Origin: Rathayibacter sp. VKM Ac-2759
Lineage (GTDB): Bacteria; Actinomycetota; Actinomycetes; Actinomycetales; Microbacteriaceae
Direction: 5' to 3'
DNA: 64,000 bases
NCBI RefSeq assembly: GCF_009834225.1
Contig: NZ_CP047176.1
Span: 2,976,001 to 3,040,000, forward strand
Notes under the pieces: model-generated
Databases searched by the model: none
Seen by the model: only the letters and a program-made list of their open reading frames with translations
What the model was told of the DNA's origin: nothing
Made by a program: the position numbers and the translations under genes
Shown: positions 1 to 7,656 of the stretch, in pieces
How the letters are laid out: each line of letters begins with the position of its first letter
Numbering within the stretch: position 1 is the first letter of the stretch

Positions 1-450
1 GGGTCGGACGATGCGCTGGCCGCCTGGCTCCGGGAGCGCTTCGAGGGCGTCGGCGAGGGCGGCCGGCTCGCGGATGCGCTGATGCTGCGCGAGGCGGTGG
101 CGCGGCTCGCGATCGCCGCGGAGGCGTCGGAGCCGGCCCAGCCCTCGGACGTCGACGTCGTGAACCTCTTCGCGGCGATGCCCGACATCCCGCCGTCGCT
201 GCCCGGCGGGTCGCGCCAGGCCGGCCGCTCGAGCGCGAACGGCCGCCAGGCGCTCTCGAGCATCGCCCGCGAGGCGGTCGCGCTGCTGGGCGGCGCGGGC
301 GCGGGGCGGCTGCGCCGCTGCGACGCCGAGGACTGCCGGATGCTCTACCTCGACACCTCGCGCGCCGGTTCCCGCCGCTGGTGCTCGATGCAGCGCTGCG
401 GGAACCGGGCGAAGGTGCGGGCGCACCGCAGGCGCGCCGCGGGGGTGTAG
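1..450 (+). CDS. CGNR zinc-finger / ABATE-domain protein (5' truncated)
   Basis: The open frame runs from the window edge without a stop, so the N-terminus is missing. The C-terminal ~45 residues carry the CGNR zinc-finger pattern: a Cys pair (LRRCDAEDC), then a conserved stretch ending CSMQRCGNRAKVRAHRRR. In this family an N-terminal ABATE domain precedes the CGNR finger, and the proteins are thought to be small stress-linked transcription regulators; no specific target can be inferred. It converges on the DUF427 gene with only 4 nt between stop codons. Confidence 0.8.
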   Translation, partial: GSDDALAAWLRERFEGVGEGGRLADALMLREAVARLAIAAEASEPAQPSDVDVVNLFAAMPDIPPSLPGGSRQAGRSSANGRQALSSIAREAVALLGGAGAGRLRRCDAEDCRMLYLDTSRAGSRRWCSMQRCGNRAKVRAHRRRAAGV

Positions 451-454
451 GTCG

Positions 455-757
455 TCAGCCGACGACCTCCACCTCCTTCCAGAAGGCGACGTAGCCCGAG
501 AAGTCCTTGCCGACGCGGTCGAACGCGGTCGGGTAGGGGTGCGGGTACGACCAGGCGCGGTCCTTGAGCAGGCCGTCGCCGGACTTCACGGAGAAGTACT
601 GGCACTCGCCCTTCCACGGGCAGGTGTACGGGGTGTCGCTCGGCTCGAGCAGATCGCTCGTGACGCTCGAGGGCGGGAAGTACCAGTTGCCCTCGATCGA
701 GATCAGGTCGGAGTCGGGCGCGTCGGCGAGGACGACGTCGTTGAGGACGGCTTTCAT
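455..757 (-). CDS. DUF427 domain-containing protein
   Basis: This 100-residue protein matches the DUF427 fold: an N-terminal strand (MKAVLNDVVLADA), the central GNWYFPP and TPYTCPWKGECQYFSV segments, and the C-terminal FSGYVAFWKEVEVVG. DUF427 proteins are small beta-rich cytoplasmic proteins of unknown biochemical role, widespread in actinobacteria. The length is typical and the ATG start is unambiguous. It has no operon partner, because the next minus-strand gene upstream begins at 1426. Confidence 0.85.
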   Translation of the reverse strand: MKAVLNDVVLADAPDSDLISIEGNWYFPPSSVTSDLLEPSDTPYTCPWKGECQYFSVKSGDGLLKDRAWSYPHPYPTAFDRVGKDFSGYVAFWKEVEVVG

Positions 758-892
758 GCGGATCTGCTTTCGGTCGCGTGCTCGGATCGGGCGGGGCTCC
801 GCCCTCGGGAGACGCTACGCCGCCCGAGAGCTCGTGCGCGGGGCTTGTGCGATCGGCGAATGCCGGTGCGATCCGGGGGAGGCCTCCCCGCG

Positions 893-1426
893 TCAGCGCA
901 GCACGGTGACGCGGTCGACCGAGTCGACGCGCGCCGCCTCCCGCACGGCGTCGCCGCGACCCGCGGCCGTCAGCAGGCGACCGGAGGCGGACGCCGACAG
1001 CAGGTGCCCGCACGCACGGCGCAGGCCCTCGTAGGACGCGGAGGCGACGGCCGCGTCGGGCGAGACGTGATCGATCCCGAGACCGATGAGCGCGTCGATC
1101 AGCGCCCCGGCCGCGAGCTGGTCCTCCATCGCGAACCGCGGCTCCCCCGCGGCGTCGACGTCGCCGACGGCGATCACGTTCACGCTGGTGCGGCCGCCGT
1201 TCTCGTGCTGGCGCTCGAGCACCCAGCGGGCGACGGCGGTGCGATCGACGAGGCCGGCGCGCACCAGGTGCCCCTCGACGCCCGAGACGTCGAGCTCGAC
1301 TCCTCCGGGGAGGGCGTCGACCACCACCGTGATGTGCGAGGGGGCGAGCGTGCGCACGGCGCGCGCTCCCCAGTCGAAGCGGATCTGATAGCTCGCCTGG
1401 TCGAAGGCGGAGGGCGCGTCGGTCAC
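893..1426 (-). CDS. 2-phosphosulfolactate phosphatase (ComB) family protein
   Basis: The 177-residue product resembles the actinobacterial branch of the ComB family. It has an early IRFDWG motif, a strand with the metal-binding style HITVVVDALPGG, then VNVIAVGDV followed by FAMEDQLAAGALIDAL. ComB hydrolyses 2-phosphosulfolactate in coenzyme M synthesis in archaea, but bacteria without that pathway keep homologues of unknown substrate, so the reaction is only a family guess. The start is GTG; a TAGCGT -10 box lies 6 nt upstream, implying a leaderless mRNA that begins at this GTG. Confidence 0.7.
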   Translation of the reverse strand: MTDAPSAFDQASYQIRFDWGARAVRTLAPSHITVVVDALPGGVELDVSGVEGHLVRAGLVDRTAVARWVLERQHENGGRTSVNVIAVGDVDAAGEPRFAMEDQLAAGALIDALIGLGIDHVSPDAAVASASYEGLRRACGHLLSASASGRLLTAAGRGDAVREAARVDSVDRVTVLR

Positions 1427-1432
1427 CCCGCC

Positions 1433-1438
1433 ACGCTA
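1433..1438 (-). promoter_or_regulatory. -10 box of leaderless promoter for the ComB-like gene
   Basis: Read on the minus strand the hexamer is TAGCGT (plus strand ACGCTA). Six bases separate it from the GTG at 1426, placing the expected transcription start at the start codon. Confidence 0.5.
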
Positions 1439-1520
1439 CCGACCGGCCGGGCTCCTACACGTCCCCGCCGTCCGGCGCACCCGGTTCCCGCCCGGCGTCC
1501 GGCGGAGGAGGATGGCTCCC

Positions 1521-2039
1521 GTGAAGGTGATGCTGAAGCACGTGCTCGACACCGATCCCGACTCCGCGTGGCGCGCGCTGCAGAGTCCCGCCGTGTTCCG
1601 CGAGGTGATGTCCCCCCTGCTGACCGCGGCCTCGCTCGACGAGGGCGGCTTCCGTCCGACCTGGGGCCTCGGCCCGCACGACGTCGCGATGGACGCCCTC
1701 GGGATCGTGCCGATGGGCGCGCAGGAGATCGACCTCTCCTACCGCAGGGTGCCGTCGATGCCGGACGTGCGGATCCTCCGCGACAACGGAGCGCCGCTCT
1801 CGGGTGCGCTCCGGCTGATCACGGCGTGGGACCACCGGATGGCGGTCGCGCCGCTGCCCGACGGGCGCACGCTGTTCCGCGACCGGCTCGAGTTCGACGC
1901 GGGAATCGCCTCCCTCGCGGTGTGGCCCTCGATGTGGGCCTTCTGGCAGTGGCGGGGCATCCGCATCCGGGCGCTGGCGCCCAGCTGGCGGCTCGATCTC
2001 GGAGCCGATGCACGCCCCCGAGGGGAGGCGGCGGAATGA
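1521..2039 (+). CDS. Hypothetical protein, possibly SRPBCC-like
   Basis: This is a 172-residue protein without a recognised signature. The opening segment VKVMLKHVLDTDPDSAWRAL, followed by VFREVMSPLL, reads like the start of an SRPBCC/START-type lipid-binding fold, and an aromatic segment (WPSMWAFWQWRG) lies near the C-terminus; this assignment is weak. GTG at 1521 is preferred because the GGAGGAGG Shine-Dalgarno at 1504-1511 lies 9 nt before it, whereas the in-frame ATG at 1512 directly abuts that motif. Its stop overlaps the ATG of the next gene (ATGA), so the two are probably translationally coupled. Confidence 0.65.
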   Translation: MKVMLKHVLDTDPDSAWRALQSPAVFREVMSPLLTAASLDEGGFRPTWGLGPHDVAMDALGIVPMGAQEIDLSYRRVPSMPDVRILRDNGAPLSGALRLITAWDHRMAVAPLPDGRTLFRDRLEFDAGIASLAVWPSMWAFWQWRGIRIRALAPSWRLDLGADARPRGEAAE

Positions 2040-2770
2040 GCGGCACCGAGGAGGACGCGATCGAGCTGTCGCGGAGCGAGCTCCTGCGCTTCCGCTGGCC
2101 CTCGGGCGAGGAGGAGACGGAGGACGACGACGTCTCGCCGCGCCGGCGCCTCGCCTCCGCCGTCGAGGTCGCCGACTGGCGCCGCCACGTGCAGGCGCTC
2201 TACGCGGAGGTGCGCAGGCTCTCGAACATCGACCTGCTCGCCGCGCACTCCTCGTGGATCCGCGGCCGCAACGCCCTGTTCGCCCGCCACCCCTCGACTC
2301 CGCTGCTCCCGGCCGACCGGGCGAACTTCCGCTCGCTGCCGGTCGCCCCGTACGACGCGGCGTGGCGGTTCGAGCTCGAGGTCGAGCCCGCCGAGGAGGC
2401 GCAGCGGATGGACGTGGACACCGGGACCGACGGCACGGTGCCGTTCGAGCTCGTCGGCACCGTCGCCGTGCCCGACGCCGGGACGCTGGACGTCTGGCGG
2501 CTCGCCTCCTACGGCGGCGGCCTCTTCCTGCCGGTGAAGGACGCTCTGGCGGGTCGGCCCGGCGGGACCTACGGCGGCGGTCGCTACCTCCTGGACACGG
2601 TCAAGGGCGCCGACCTCGGGCCGGGAGCCACGCCCTCGACCCTCGTGCTCGACTTCAACTTCGCCTACAACCCGTCGTGCGCCTACGACCCCGCGTGGGC
2701 GTGCCCGCTCGCGCAGCCGGGGAACACGCTCGCGGTCGAGGTGCCGGTCGGGGAGCGCTACAAGGGCTGA
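2036..2770 (+). CDS. DUF1684 domain-containing protein
   Basis: The 244-residue product carries the DUF1684 pattern. An N-terminal helix (VADWRRHVQALYAEVR) is followed by LLAAHSSWIRGRNALFARHP, a beta region, and the conserved C-terminal YLLDTVKGAD and LDFNFAYNPSCAYDPAWACPL, where the invariant FNFAYNPSCAY motif is intact. The biochemical role of this family is unknown. The ATG overlaps the stop of the upstream gene, and no plausible alternative start lies nearby. It is likely the second gene of a two-gene operon. Confidence 0.85.
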   Translation: MSGTEEDAIELSRSELLRFRWPSGEEETEDDDVSPRRRLASAVEVADWRRHVQALYAEVRRLSNIDLLAAHSSWIRGRNALFARHPSTPLLPADRANFRSLPVAPYDAAWRFELEVEPAEEAQRMDVDTGTDGTVPFELVGTVAVPDAGTLDVWRLASYGGGLFLPVKDALAGRPGGTYGGGRYLLDTVKGADLGPGATPSTLVLDFNFAYNPSCAYDPAWACPLAQPGNTLAVEVPVGERYKG

Positions 2771-2851
2771 CACCGGCTCCTGAGCGGGCTCGGAGGCGCG
2801 GCCGATAGCCTCCGGGCGGCGCGCCGTCCGCGCCGGAAAGCAGGAACCAGC

Positions 2852-3700
2852 ATGCCCCGACCCGTCCTCCTCCTCACCGGCACCTCGACCGGGATCGGAC
2901 GCGCGACGGCGATCGAGGCCGCCCGCTCGGGCTGGAGCGTGGTCGCCACGGTCCGCGACACCTCGCGCGCCGACGGCCTCCGGGCCGCCGCCGAGGAGGC
3001 GCGGGTCGAGCTCGACGTGGTGGCGCTCGACGTGACCGACACCGACTCCGTCGCCGCGTGCCTCGCCCACGTCGAGAGCGCGCACGGCGGGCTCGACGCG
3101 CTCGTGAACAACGCCGGAGCCGGGCACATCGGCACGGTCGAGCTCGAGGACCCGGAGGAGCTGCGCCGGGTCATGGAGGTCAACTTCTTCGGGACCGTCG
3201 CCGTGACGCGGGCGGCGATGCCGATGCTGCGCTCCTCGCGCGGGCGCATCGTCACGGTCTCGAGCGTCGGAGGCGTCATCGGCCAGCCGTTCAACGAGGA
3301 CTACTGCGCGGCGAAGTTCGCGATCGAGGGCTTCTTCGAGGCCCTCGCGCCGGTCGCCCGCGCCGTCGGCGTGCAGGTCTCGCTGATCGAGCCGGGAGCC
3401 GTGCGCAGCAGCTTCGTCGAGAACGTCGGGATCGACGTCCACGCGATGGTCGCCCAGGCGGGCCCCTACGCCTCCGCGCTGGGCTCGTACCTCGACCGCA
3501 CCGCCTCCGCCTTCTCCTCCAGCAGCGCGCAGGATCCCGGCGACGTCGCCGCGGTGGTGCTGCAGGTGCTGCGGGCCGCCGAGGCGCCGTTCCGCGTGCA
3601 GACCTCGGACTGGGCGAGGGAGTTCGCCGGGCTGAAGCTGGCCGACGTCGACGGGTCGCGCGTGCAGTCCGCCATGCGGGGATGGATCGGGACCCACTAG
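2852..3700 (+). CDS. SDR family oxidoreductase
   Basis: This 282-residue protein is a classical short-chain dehydrogenase. The cofactor motif TGTSTGIGRA lies at about residues 9-18, the NNAGAG motif near residue 90, and the catalytic Tyr-Lys pair in the YCAAKFA motif near residue 152. The likely cofactor is NAD(P)H, but the substrate cannot be deduced. A CAGGAA-type ribosome binding site precedes the ATG. It appears to be monocistronic; the next plus-strand gene begins after a 275-nt leader. Confidence 0.9.
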   Translation: MPRPVLLLTGTSTGIGRATAIEAARSGWSVVATVRDTSRADGLRAAAEEARVELDVVALDVTDTDSVAACLAHVESAHGGLDALVNNAGAGHIGTVELEDPEELRRVMEVNFFGTVAVTRAAMPMLRSSRGRIVTVSSVGGVIGQPFNEDYCAAKFAIEGFFEALAPVARAVGVQVSLIEPGAVRSSFVENVGIDVHAMVAQAGPYASALGSYLDRTASAFSSSSAQDPGDVAAVVLQVLRAAEAPFRVQTSDWAREFAGLKLADVDGSRVQSAMRGWIGTH

Positions 3701-3975
3701 GGTGGGAGGGTGCGAGCGCGAAGACTGCGCTCCCCCGCGTCGTAGAACGCCCCTTGTCCGCTGAGGATTCTCCCGAATCCGAGGACTCTGAGAAGTCGAG
3801 GACTCACCCTCCCGATCATCTGGCGCACGTGCATGAGGCCCCCGGCCGCGCGCACCGCTTCGTACGGCGAACGGATGTGACCACCGTCACCTTCGCCCGA
3901 ACGTCGATCATCCGCGCCCCCGGCCACCGCCGCCGCGGACCTCGATCGACATTGATGCCCGAAAGGCACCACCGC
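3701..3975 (+). other. Long leader region of the DEAD-box helicase gene
   Basis: This 275-nt stretch holds no credible gene. A GGGAGGGTG segment at 3704-3712 is perfectly complementary to CACCCTCCC at 3805-3813. Just before the start codon, a small hairpin (TGCC/GGCA around 3956-3967) encloses the AAAGG ribosome binding sequence. Long structured leaders are known for cold-inducible DEAD-box helicase genes; a similar function here is inference only. Confidence 0.35.
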
Positions 3976-5504
3976 ATGTCGACCATCCCCTCCTTCAGTG
4001 CCCTCGGCACTCCCGCCCCTCTCGTCGCCGCGCTCACCGCGAGCGGCATCACGGAGCCGTTCCCCATCCAGGTGGACACCCTCCCCGACACCCTCAACGG
4101 CCGCGACGTCCTCGGCCGCGGCAAGACCGGCTCGGGCAAGACCCTCGCCTTCTCGATCCCGATGATCGCCCGCCTCGGCGGATCGCTCGCCGGCGGCCGC
4201 CGCCGCCCGGGCCGCCCGCTCGGACTCGTCCTCGCGCCGACCCGTGAGCTCGCCACGCAGATCACCGCCGCGATGCAGCCCCTCGCCGACGCGTACGGCA
4301 TCGTCACCACCACGATCTTCGGCGGCGTCTCGCAGCAGCGCCAGGTCGCGGCCCTCAAGCAGGGCGTCGACATCGTCGTGGCCTGCCCCGGCCGCCTCGA
4401 GGACCTCATGAAGCAGGGCTTCGTGAACCTCGACGCCGTCGAGATCACCGTCCTCGACGAGGCCGACCACATGGCCGACCTGGGCTTCCTCCCCGTCGTC
4501 ACGCGCATCCTCGACAAGACCCCCCGCGGCGGCCAGCGCCTCCTGTTCTCGGCCACGCTCGACAACGGCGTGGACAAGCTCGTCAAGAAGTACCTGCAGA
4601 ACGAGGTGCTCCACTCGGTCGACGAGGCCAACTCGCCCGTCGCTCTGATGACCCACCACGTCTTCGAGGTCGACGGTCTCGACTCCAAGAACGCCCTCGT
4701 GAAGACCCTCGCGTCGGGCACCGGTCGCCGCATCCTCTTCATGCGCACCAAGCACCACGCGAAGAAGCTCGCCAAGCAGCTGACCGGCCAGGGCATCCCG
4801 GCGGTCGACCTGCACGGCAACCTCTCGCAGGTCGCCCGCGACCGCAACCTCGCCGCATTCGGCGCCGGCACCGTCAAGGTGCTCGTCGCGACCGACGTCG
4901 CCGCCCGCGGAGTGCACGTCGACGACGTCGAGCTCGTGATCCACGTCGACCCGCCCATGGAGCACAAGGCGTACCTGCACCGCTCGGGCCGCACCGCCCG
5001 CGCCGGCAGCGAGGGCGACGTCGTCACGGTCGTGCTGCCCACGCAGCGCGGCGACGTGAAGACGCTCCTGCGCAAGGCCGCCATCCAGGTCACCCCGCAG
5101 CAGGTCACGGCCGACTCGGCCGCGGTCTCGAAGCTCGTCGGAGACGTCGCGGCCTACGTGACGCCGACCGCGGTCGTCGAGCCCGCCCGCGGCCAGTCGC
5201 AGGGCGGACGCTCGCAGGGCGCCAACGCTCAGCGCAAGCGCGTCGCGCGCACCGAGGGCGGCGCAGCCCCCGCGGCGGCCGCGGCGAGCGCTCGGCGGCC
5301 CCGCCTCCGACCGTCCCCGTCGCGAGCGCAGCTCGTCCGAGGGCGGAGCCCGCGGCGGCGCGCACCGGCGGCCGCGGTCGCACCGCAGGAGCGGCCTCGA
5401 CCGGCGGCGGCTCGCGCTCGTTCTACAGCACCGCCACCGGCGGCGCCTCGTCCTCGGCTCCCGCCGGTGGCGAGCGCCGCGGCGGCCGTCGCGCGCAGGG
5501 CTGA
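3976..5504 (+). CDS. DEAD/DEAH-box RNA helicase with frame-disrupted C-terminal tail
   Basis: The core (to about residue 400) is a complete ATP-dependent RNA helicase. It has a Walker A (GRGKTGSGKT), PTRELA, DEAD, SAT, then LVATDVAARG and HRSGRTARAG in the second RecA domain. Such proteins remodel RNA in ribosome assembly and RNA decay. The Arg/Gly-rich tail is disrupted. Coding-like signal leaves the core frame near 5262, continues as SPRGGRGERS, shifts again near 5290 (GGPASDRPRRERSSSEGG), then enters the frame that encodes SRSFYSTATGG and ends ERRGGRRAQG at the stop 5502-5504. Read literally, the core frame stays open to 6042 through repeats. Several small indels, genuine or sequencing errors in GC-rich DNA, best explain this. 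Start is ATG with AAAGG upstream. Confidence 0.85.
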
Positions 5505-5510
5505 GTTCGT

Positions 5511-5647
5511 TTGCGCGCCGCGTAGCGGCGCGCCGCGGTCGGCAGACCGCGTGGTTGCGATCCGCAGAGCGTGTTGCGAACGGCTAGGCCGATTCGCTCG
5601 CACGCGAATCGGCCGTTCGCCTCGCGAGGTGTCGGCTGGTCTGCCGA
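5511..5647 (+). repeat. Dispersed bipartite-hairpin repeat, copy 1
   Basis: The copy begins a few bases after the helicase stop. Hairpin A is a perfect 9-bp stem with a GTA loop (5513-5521 with 5525-5533). The conserved core CCGCGGTCGGC follows, then hairpin B, an 11-bp perfect stem with a 6-nt loop (5587-5597 with 5604-5614). An outer stem pairs GGCAGACC (5541-5548) with GGTCTGCC near 5638-5645. The same order of parts occurs at 51137-51252 and, inverted, in the array at 5904-6302. Confidence 0.75.
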
Positions 5648-5683
5648 GGAACCCTCGGCAGGCCTGCGCGGGGTCGAGTACAG

Positions 5684-5737
5684 AAGGCCGGGTGGGACTC
5701 GGACGACATCAGTCGTTCCAGGCCCACCCGGCCTTTT
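5684..5737. terminator. Bidirectional terminator hairpin
   Basis: A perfect 13-bp inverted repeat (5684-5696 with 5723-5735) is followed by T residues on the plus strand. It lies in the gap between the plus-strand helicase gene and the minus-strand NUDIX-like gene and would end transcription of the helicase. Confidence 0.75.
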
Positions 5738-5903
5738 CGCGTCCCGTCAGGAGCAGTCGCGCGCTGGACCGAGGCTCAACCCCGGCGAACGTCCCGGAAC
5801 CGGCCGACGCGAGACCTCGCCCTCGGTTGCAGACGCCATCGGAAGACGCGGCAGCCTCCCCGACCCGGCCGACACCGTGCACGCGCGGCGAAGCCGAACG
5901 CGT

Positions 5904-6302
5904 GATTCGCGTTCCAGCGAATCGCGCTAGGTGGAACGCGCGACGCTCTACGGGACGCGGCCACCTCGCCGAGCCAACTGCGGTGGGCCGCTCCGCGGCC
6001 CACAAGACGGCACAGCCGAATCGCGCTAGGCAGAACGCATGACGCTCTGCGGGACGCGGCCACCTCGGCCAGCCGACCGCGGTGGGCCGCCCCGCCGCCC
6101 ACAAGAGGGCACAGCCGAATCGCGCTAGGCAGAACGCGCGACGCTCTGCGGGACGCGGCCACCTCGGCCAGCCGACTGCGGTGGGCCGCCCCGCGGCCCA
6201 CAAGAGGGCACAGCCGAATCGCGCTAGGCGGAACGCGCGACGCTCCACGCGACCCCGCCATCCGACCCAGCCGACCGCGGTGAGCCGCCTCGCGGCTCAC
6301 CA
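5904..6302 (-). repeat. 99-bp tandem repeat array of the bipartite-hairpin element
   Basis: Four units start with GAATCGCGCTAGG at 5919, 6018, 6117 and 6216, an exact 99-bp period; the fourth is diverged and ends just before the NUDIX-like stop. Each unit carries a GTGGGCCGC / GCGGCCCAC hairpin with a 3-nt loop, and in unit 4 the stem changes to GTGAGCCGC / GCGGCTCAC, a compensatory change. The left end keeps a complete hairpin B (5904-5910 with 5917-5923). Reverse-complemented, the unit aligns with the dispersed copies at 5511 and 51137. Because 99 is divisible by three, frames stay open on both strands, but these show no gene-like features. Confidence 0.85.
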
Positions 6303-6308
6303 GAGAAC

Positions 6309-6848
6309 TCAGCGCAGGCGCCCGACCGAGGCGAGAGCGGCGCGCACCAGCGCCCCGCGCCCGCCCTCCATCTCGGCGGAGACGGCGTCGGAGGAGGCCT
6401 CGTCGGGGGTCATCCACGTCAGCTCGAGGGCGTCCTGGCGCGGATCGCAGGTGCCGGTGACCGGGACGACGTAGGCGAGGGACACCGCGTGCTGCCGCTC
6501 GTCGGTGAAGGGGCCCATCCCCGGCATCGGGAAGTACTCCGCGACGTGGAACGGCAGGGGGCTCGCGGGCAGCAGCGGGAACGCCATCGGCCCGAGGTCC
6601 TTCTCGAGGTGGCGGAAGAGCGCGTCGCGCAGCGTCTCTCCGTACATCACCCGGCCGGACACGATGGTGCGGGTGATCTGGCCCGACGGGGTCGCGCGGA
6701 GCAGGACCCCCACCTCCGTCACCTGGCCGAGGCCGTCCACGCGCACGGGCACCGCCTCCACGTACAGGAGCGGGAGCCGGCGGCGGATGTCGGCGAGTTC
6801 GTCATCGGACAGCCACCCGGAGTTCGGGTCAGGGGTGCGCACGCTCAT
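6309..6848 (-). CDS. NUDIX-like (DUF4916) family protein
   Basis: This 179-residue protein resembles the actinobacterial DUF4916 group of NUDIX-fold proteins. The segment GRVMYGETLRDALFRHLEKD occupies the Nudix-box position, but canonical catalytic acidic residues are replaced (RH instead of RE, KD instead of EE), so ordinary Nudix hydrolase activity is doubtful. FHVAEYFPMPGMGPFTDERQ is a typical downstream segment of the family. The start is ATG. The stop codon directly abuts the tandem repeat array, and the gene converges on the helicase gene. Confidence 0.8.
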   Translation of the reverse strand: MSVRTPDPNSGWLSDDELADIRRRLPLLYVEAVPVRVDGLGQVTEVGVLLRATPSGQITRTIVSGRVMYGETLRDALFRHLEKDLGPMAFPLLPASPLPFHVAEYFPMPGMGPFTDERQHAVSLAYVVPVTGTCDPRQDALELTWMTPDEASSDAVSAEMEGGRGALVRAALASVGRLR

Positions 6849-6926
6849 AGGCCCATTCTTACCCGACGTTCATGTCCGTCCGGTTTCGGCGGCGGGCGCG
6901 ACGGTGCGCTGGACGATGATGGTGCG

Positions 6927-7574
6927 ATGGGAATCGATCCGAACGCGGTGCTGTGGTCCTCGTCCGAGAAGGACCGGACCGGGCGTCCCCTCCTCGTCCT
7001 GCTGCACGGCTACGGCTCGCACGAGGGCGATCTGTTCTCGCTCGGCGTGTACCTGCCGCTGGAGCCCGTGCTCGCGTCGCTGCGCGCTCCGCTCGCCCTC
7101 GGCGGCGGGGCGAACGCGTGGTGGCCGCTCCGCGTGCCCCTGGATCCCGAGGAGCCGCGGGCGGATCCCGTGGCGGTCGAGGCGGCGACGCGGGGCGTCC
7201 TGGAGTGGCTGGACGCCCTCGACCACCCGGGCCCGGTCGGTCTGCTCGGGTTCTCGCAGGGAGCCGCCCTCGCCGTCCAGCTCCTGCGCCGCGCACCCGA
7301 GAGGTTCGCCTTCGCCGTCGCCCTGTCGGGCTTCGTCGTGCCGGCCGTCCCCGGCGACGAGGCGGACGCCCGCCTGGTGCGGGAGCGCCCGCACGTGTTC
7401 TGGGGGCGCGGGACGCTCGACACCGTGATCCCGGTGGAGCTCGTGTCGGACGCCGCGGCCTGGTTCCCCGGGCACACCGCGCTCGACGCGAGGGTCTACG
7501 AGGGCGTGGCGCACGGAGTGGGGCAGGCCGAGCTCGCCGACGTGGGCGCGTTCATCCGCGCGCGCTTCGCCTGA
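6927..7574 (+). CDS. Alpha/beta hydrolase, phospholipase/carboxylesterase type
   Basis: The 215-residue product has the layout of the small phospholipase/carboxylesterase family. LLVLLHGYGSHEGDLF forms the oxyanion region, the nucleophile elbow is GFSQGAALA with its serine near residue 112, the acid lies in the GTLDTVIP region, and the catalytic His is in YEGVAHGV near the C-terminus. It probably hydrolyses short-chain esters or lysophospholipids. ATG at 6927 gives the standard family N-terminus; upstream in-frame ATGs would add an unrelated extension. It is divergent from the NUDIX-like gene across 78 nt. Confidence 0.85.
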   Translation: MGIDPNAVLWSSSEKDRTGRPLLVLLHGYGSHEGDLFSLGVYLPLEPVLASLRAPLALGGGANAWWPLRVPLDPEEPRADPVAVEAATRGVLEWLDALDHPGPVGLLGFSQGAALAVQLLRRAPERFAFAVALSGFVVPAVPGDEADARLVRERPHVFWGRGTLDTVIPVELVSDAAAWFPGHTALDARVYEGVAHGVGQAELADVGAFIRARFA

Positions 7575-7656
7575 TCCGGCCGCCCCCGCGCCCGTCAAGG
7601 GTTTGCCCTCGGCGGACGCCCGGGGCAGTGTCGGTAGTGGCAGGGAGGATGAACGC

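Noticed and set aside
3976..6042. Helicase with a genuine 690-residue product ending at 6042
   Set aside because: The last ~260 codons lose the codon bias of the core and run through the dispersed repeat, a terminator and repeat units; the Gly/Arg-rich tail typical of the family is visible in other frames up to 5504.
5709..6248. Minus-strand open frame with 33-residue peptide repeats across the tandem array
   Set aside because: The period of 99 bp keeps all frames open on both strands. The peptide is rich in Arg, Ala, Trp and Pro, has no promoter or ribosome site, and variation between units preserves hairpin pairing rather than codons.
5904..6302. CRISPR array
   Set aside because: Units are nearly identical over the full 99 bp, so there are no variable spacers, and no cas genes are present.
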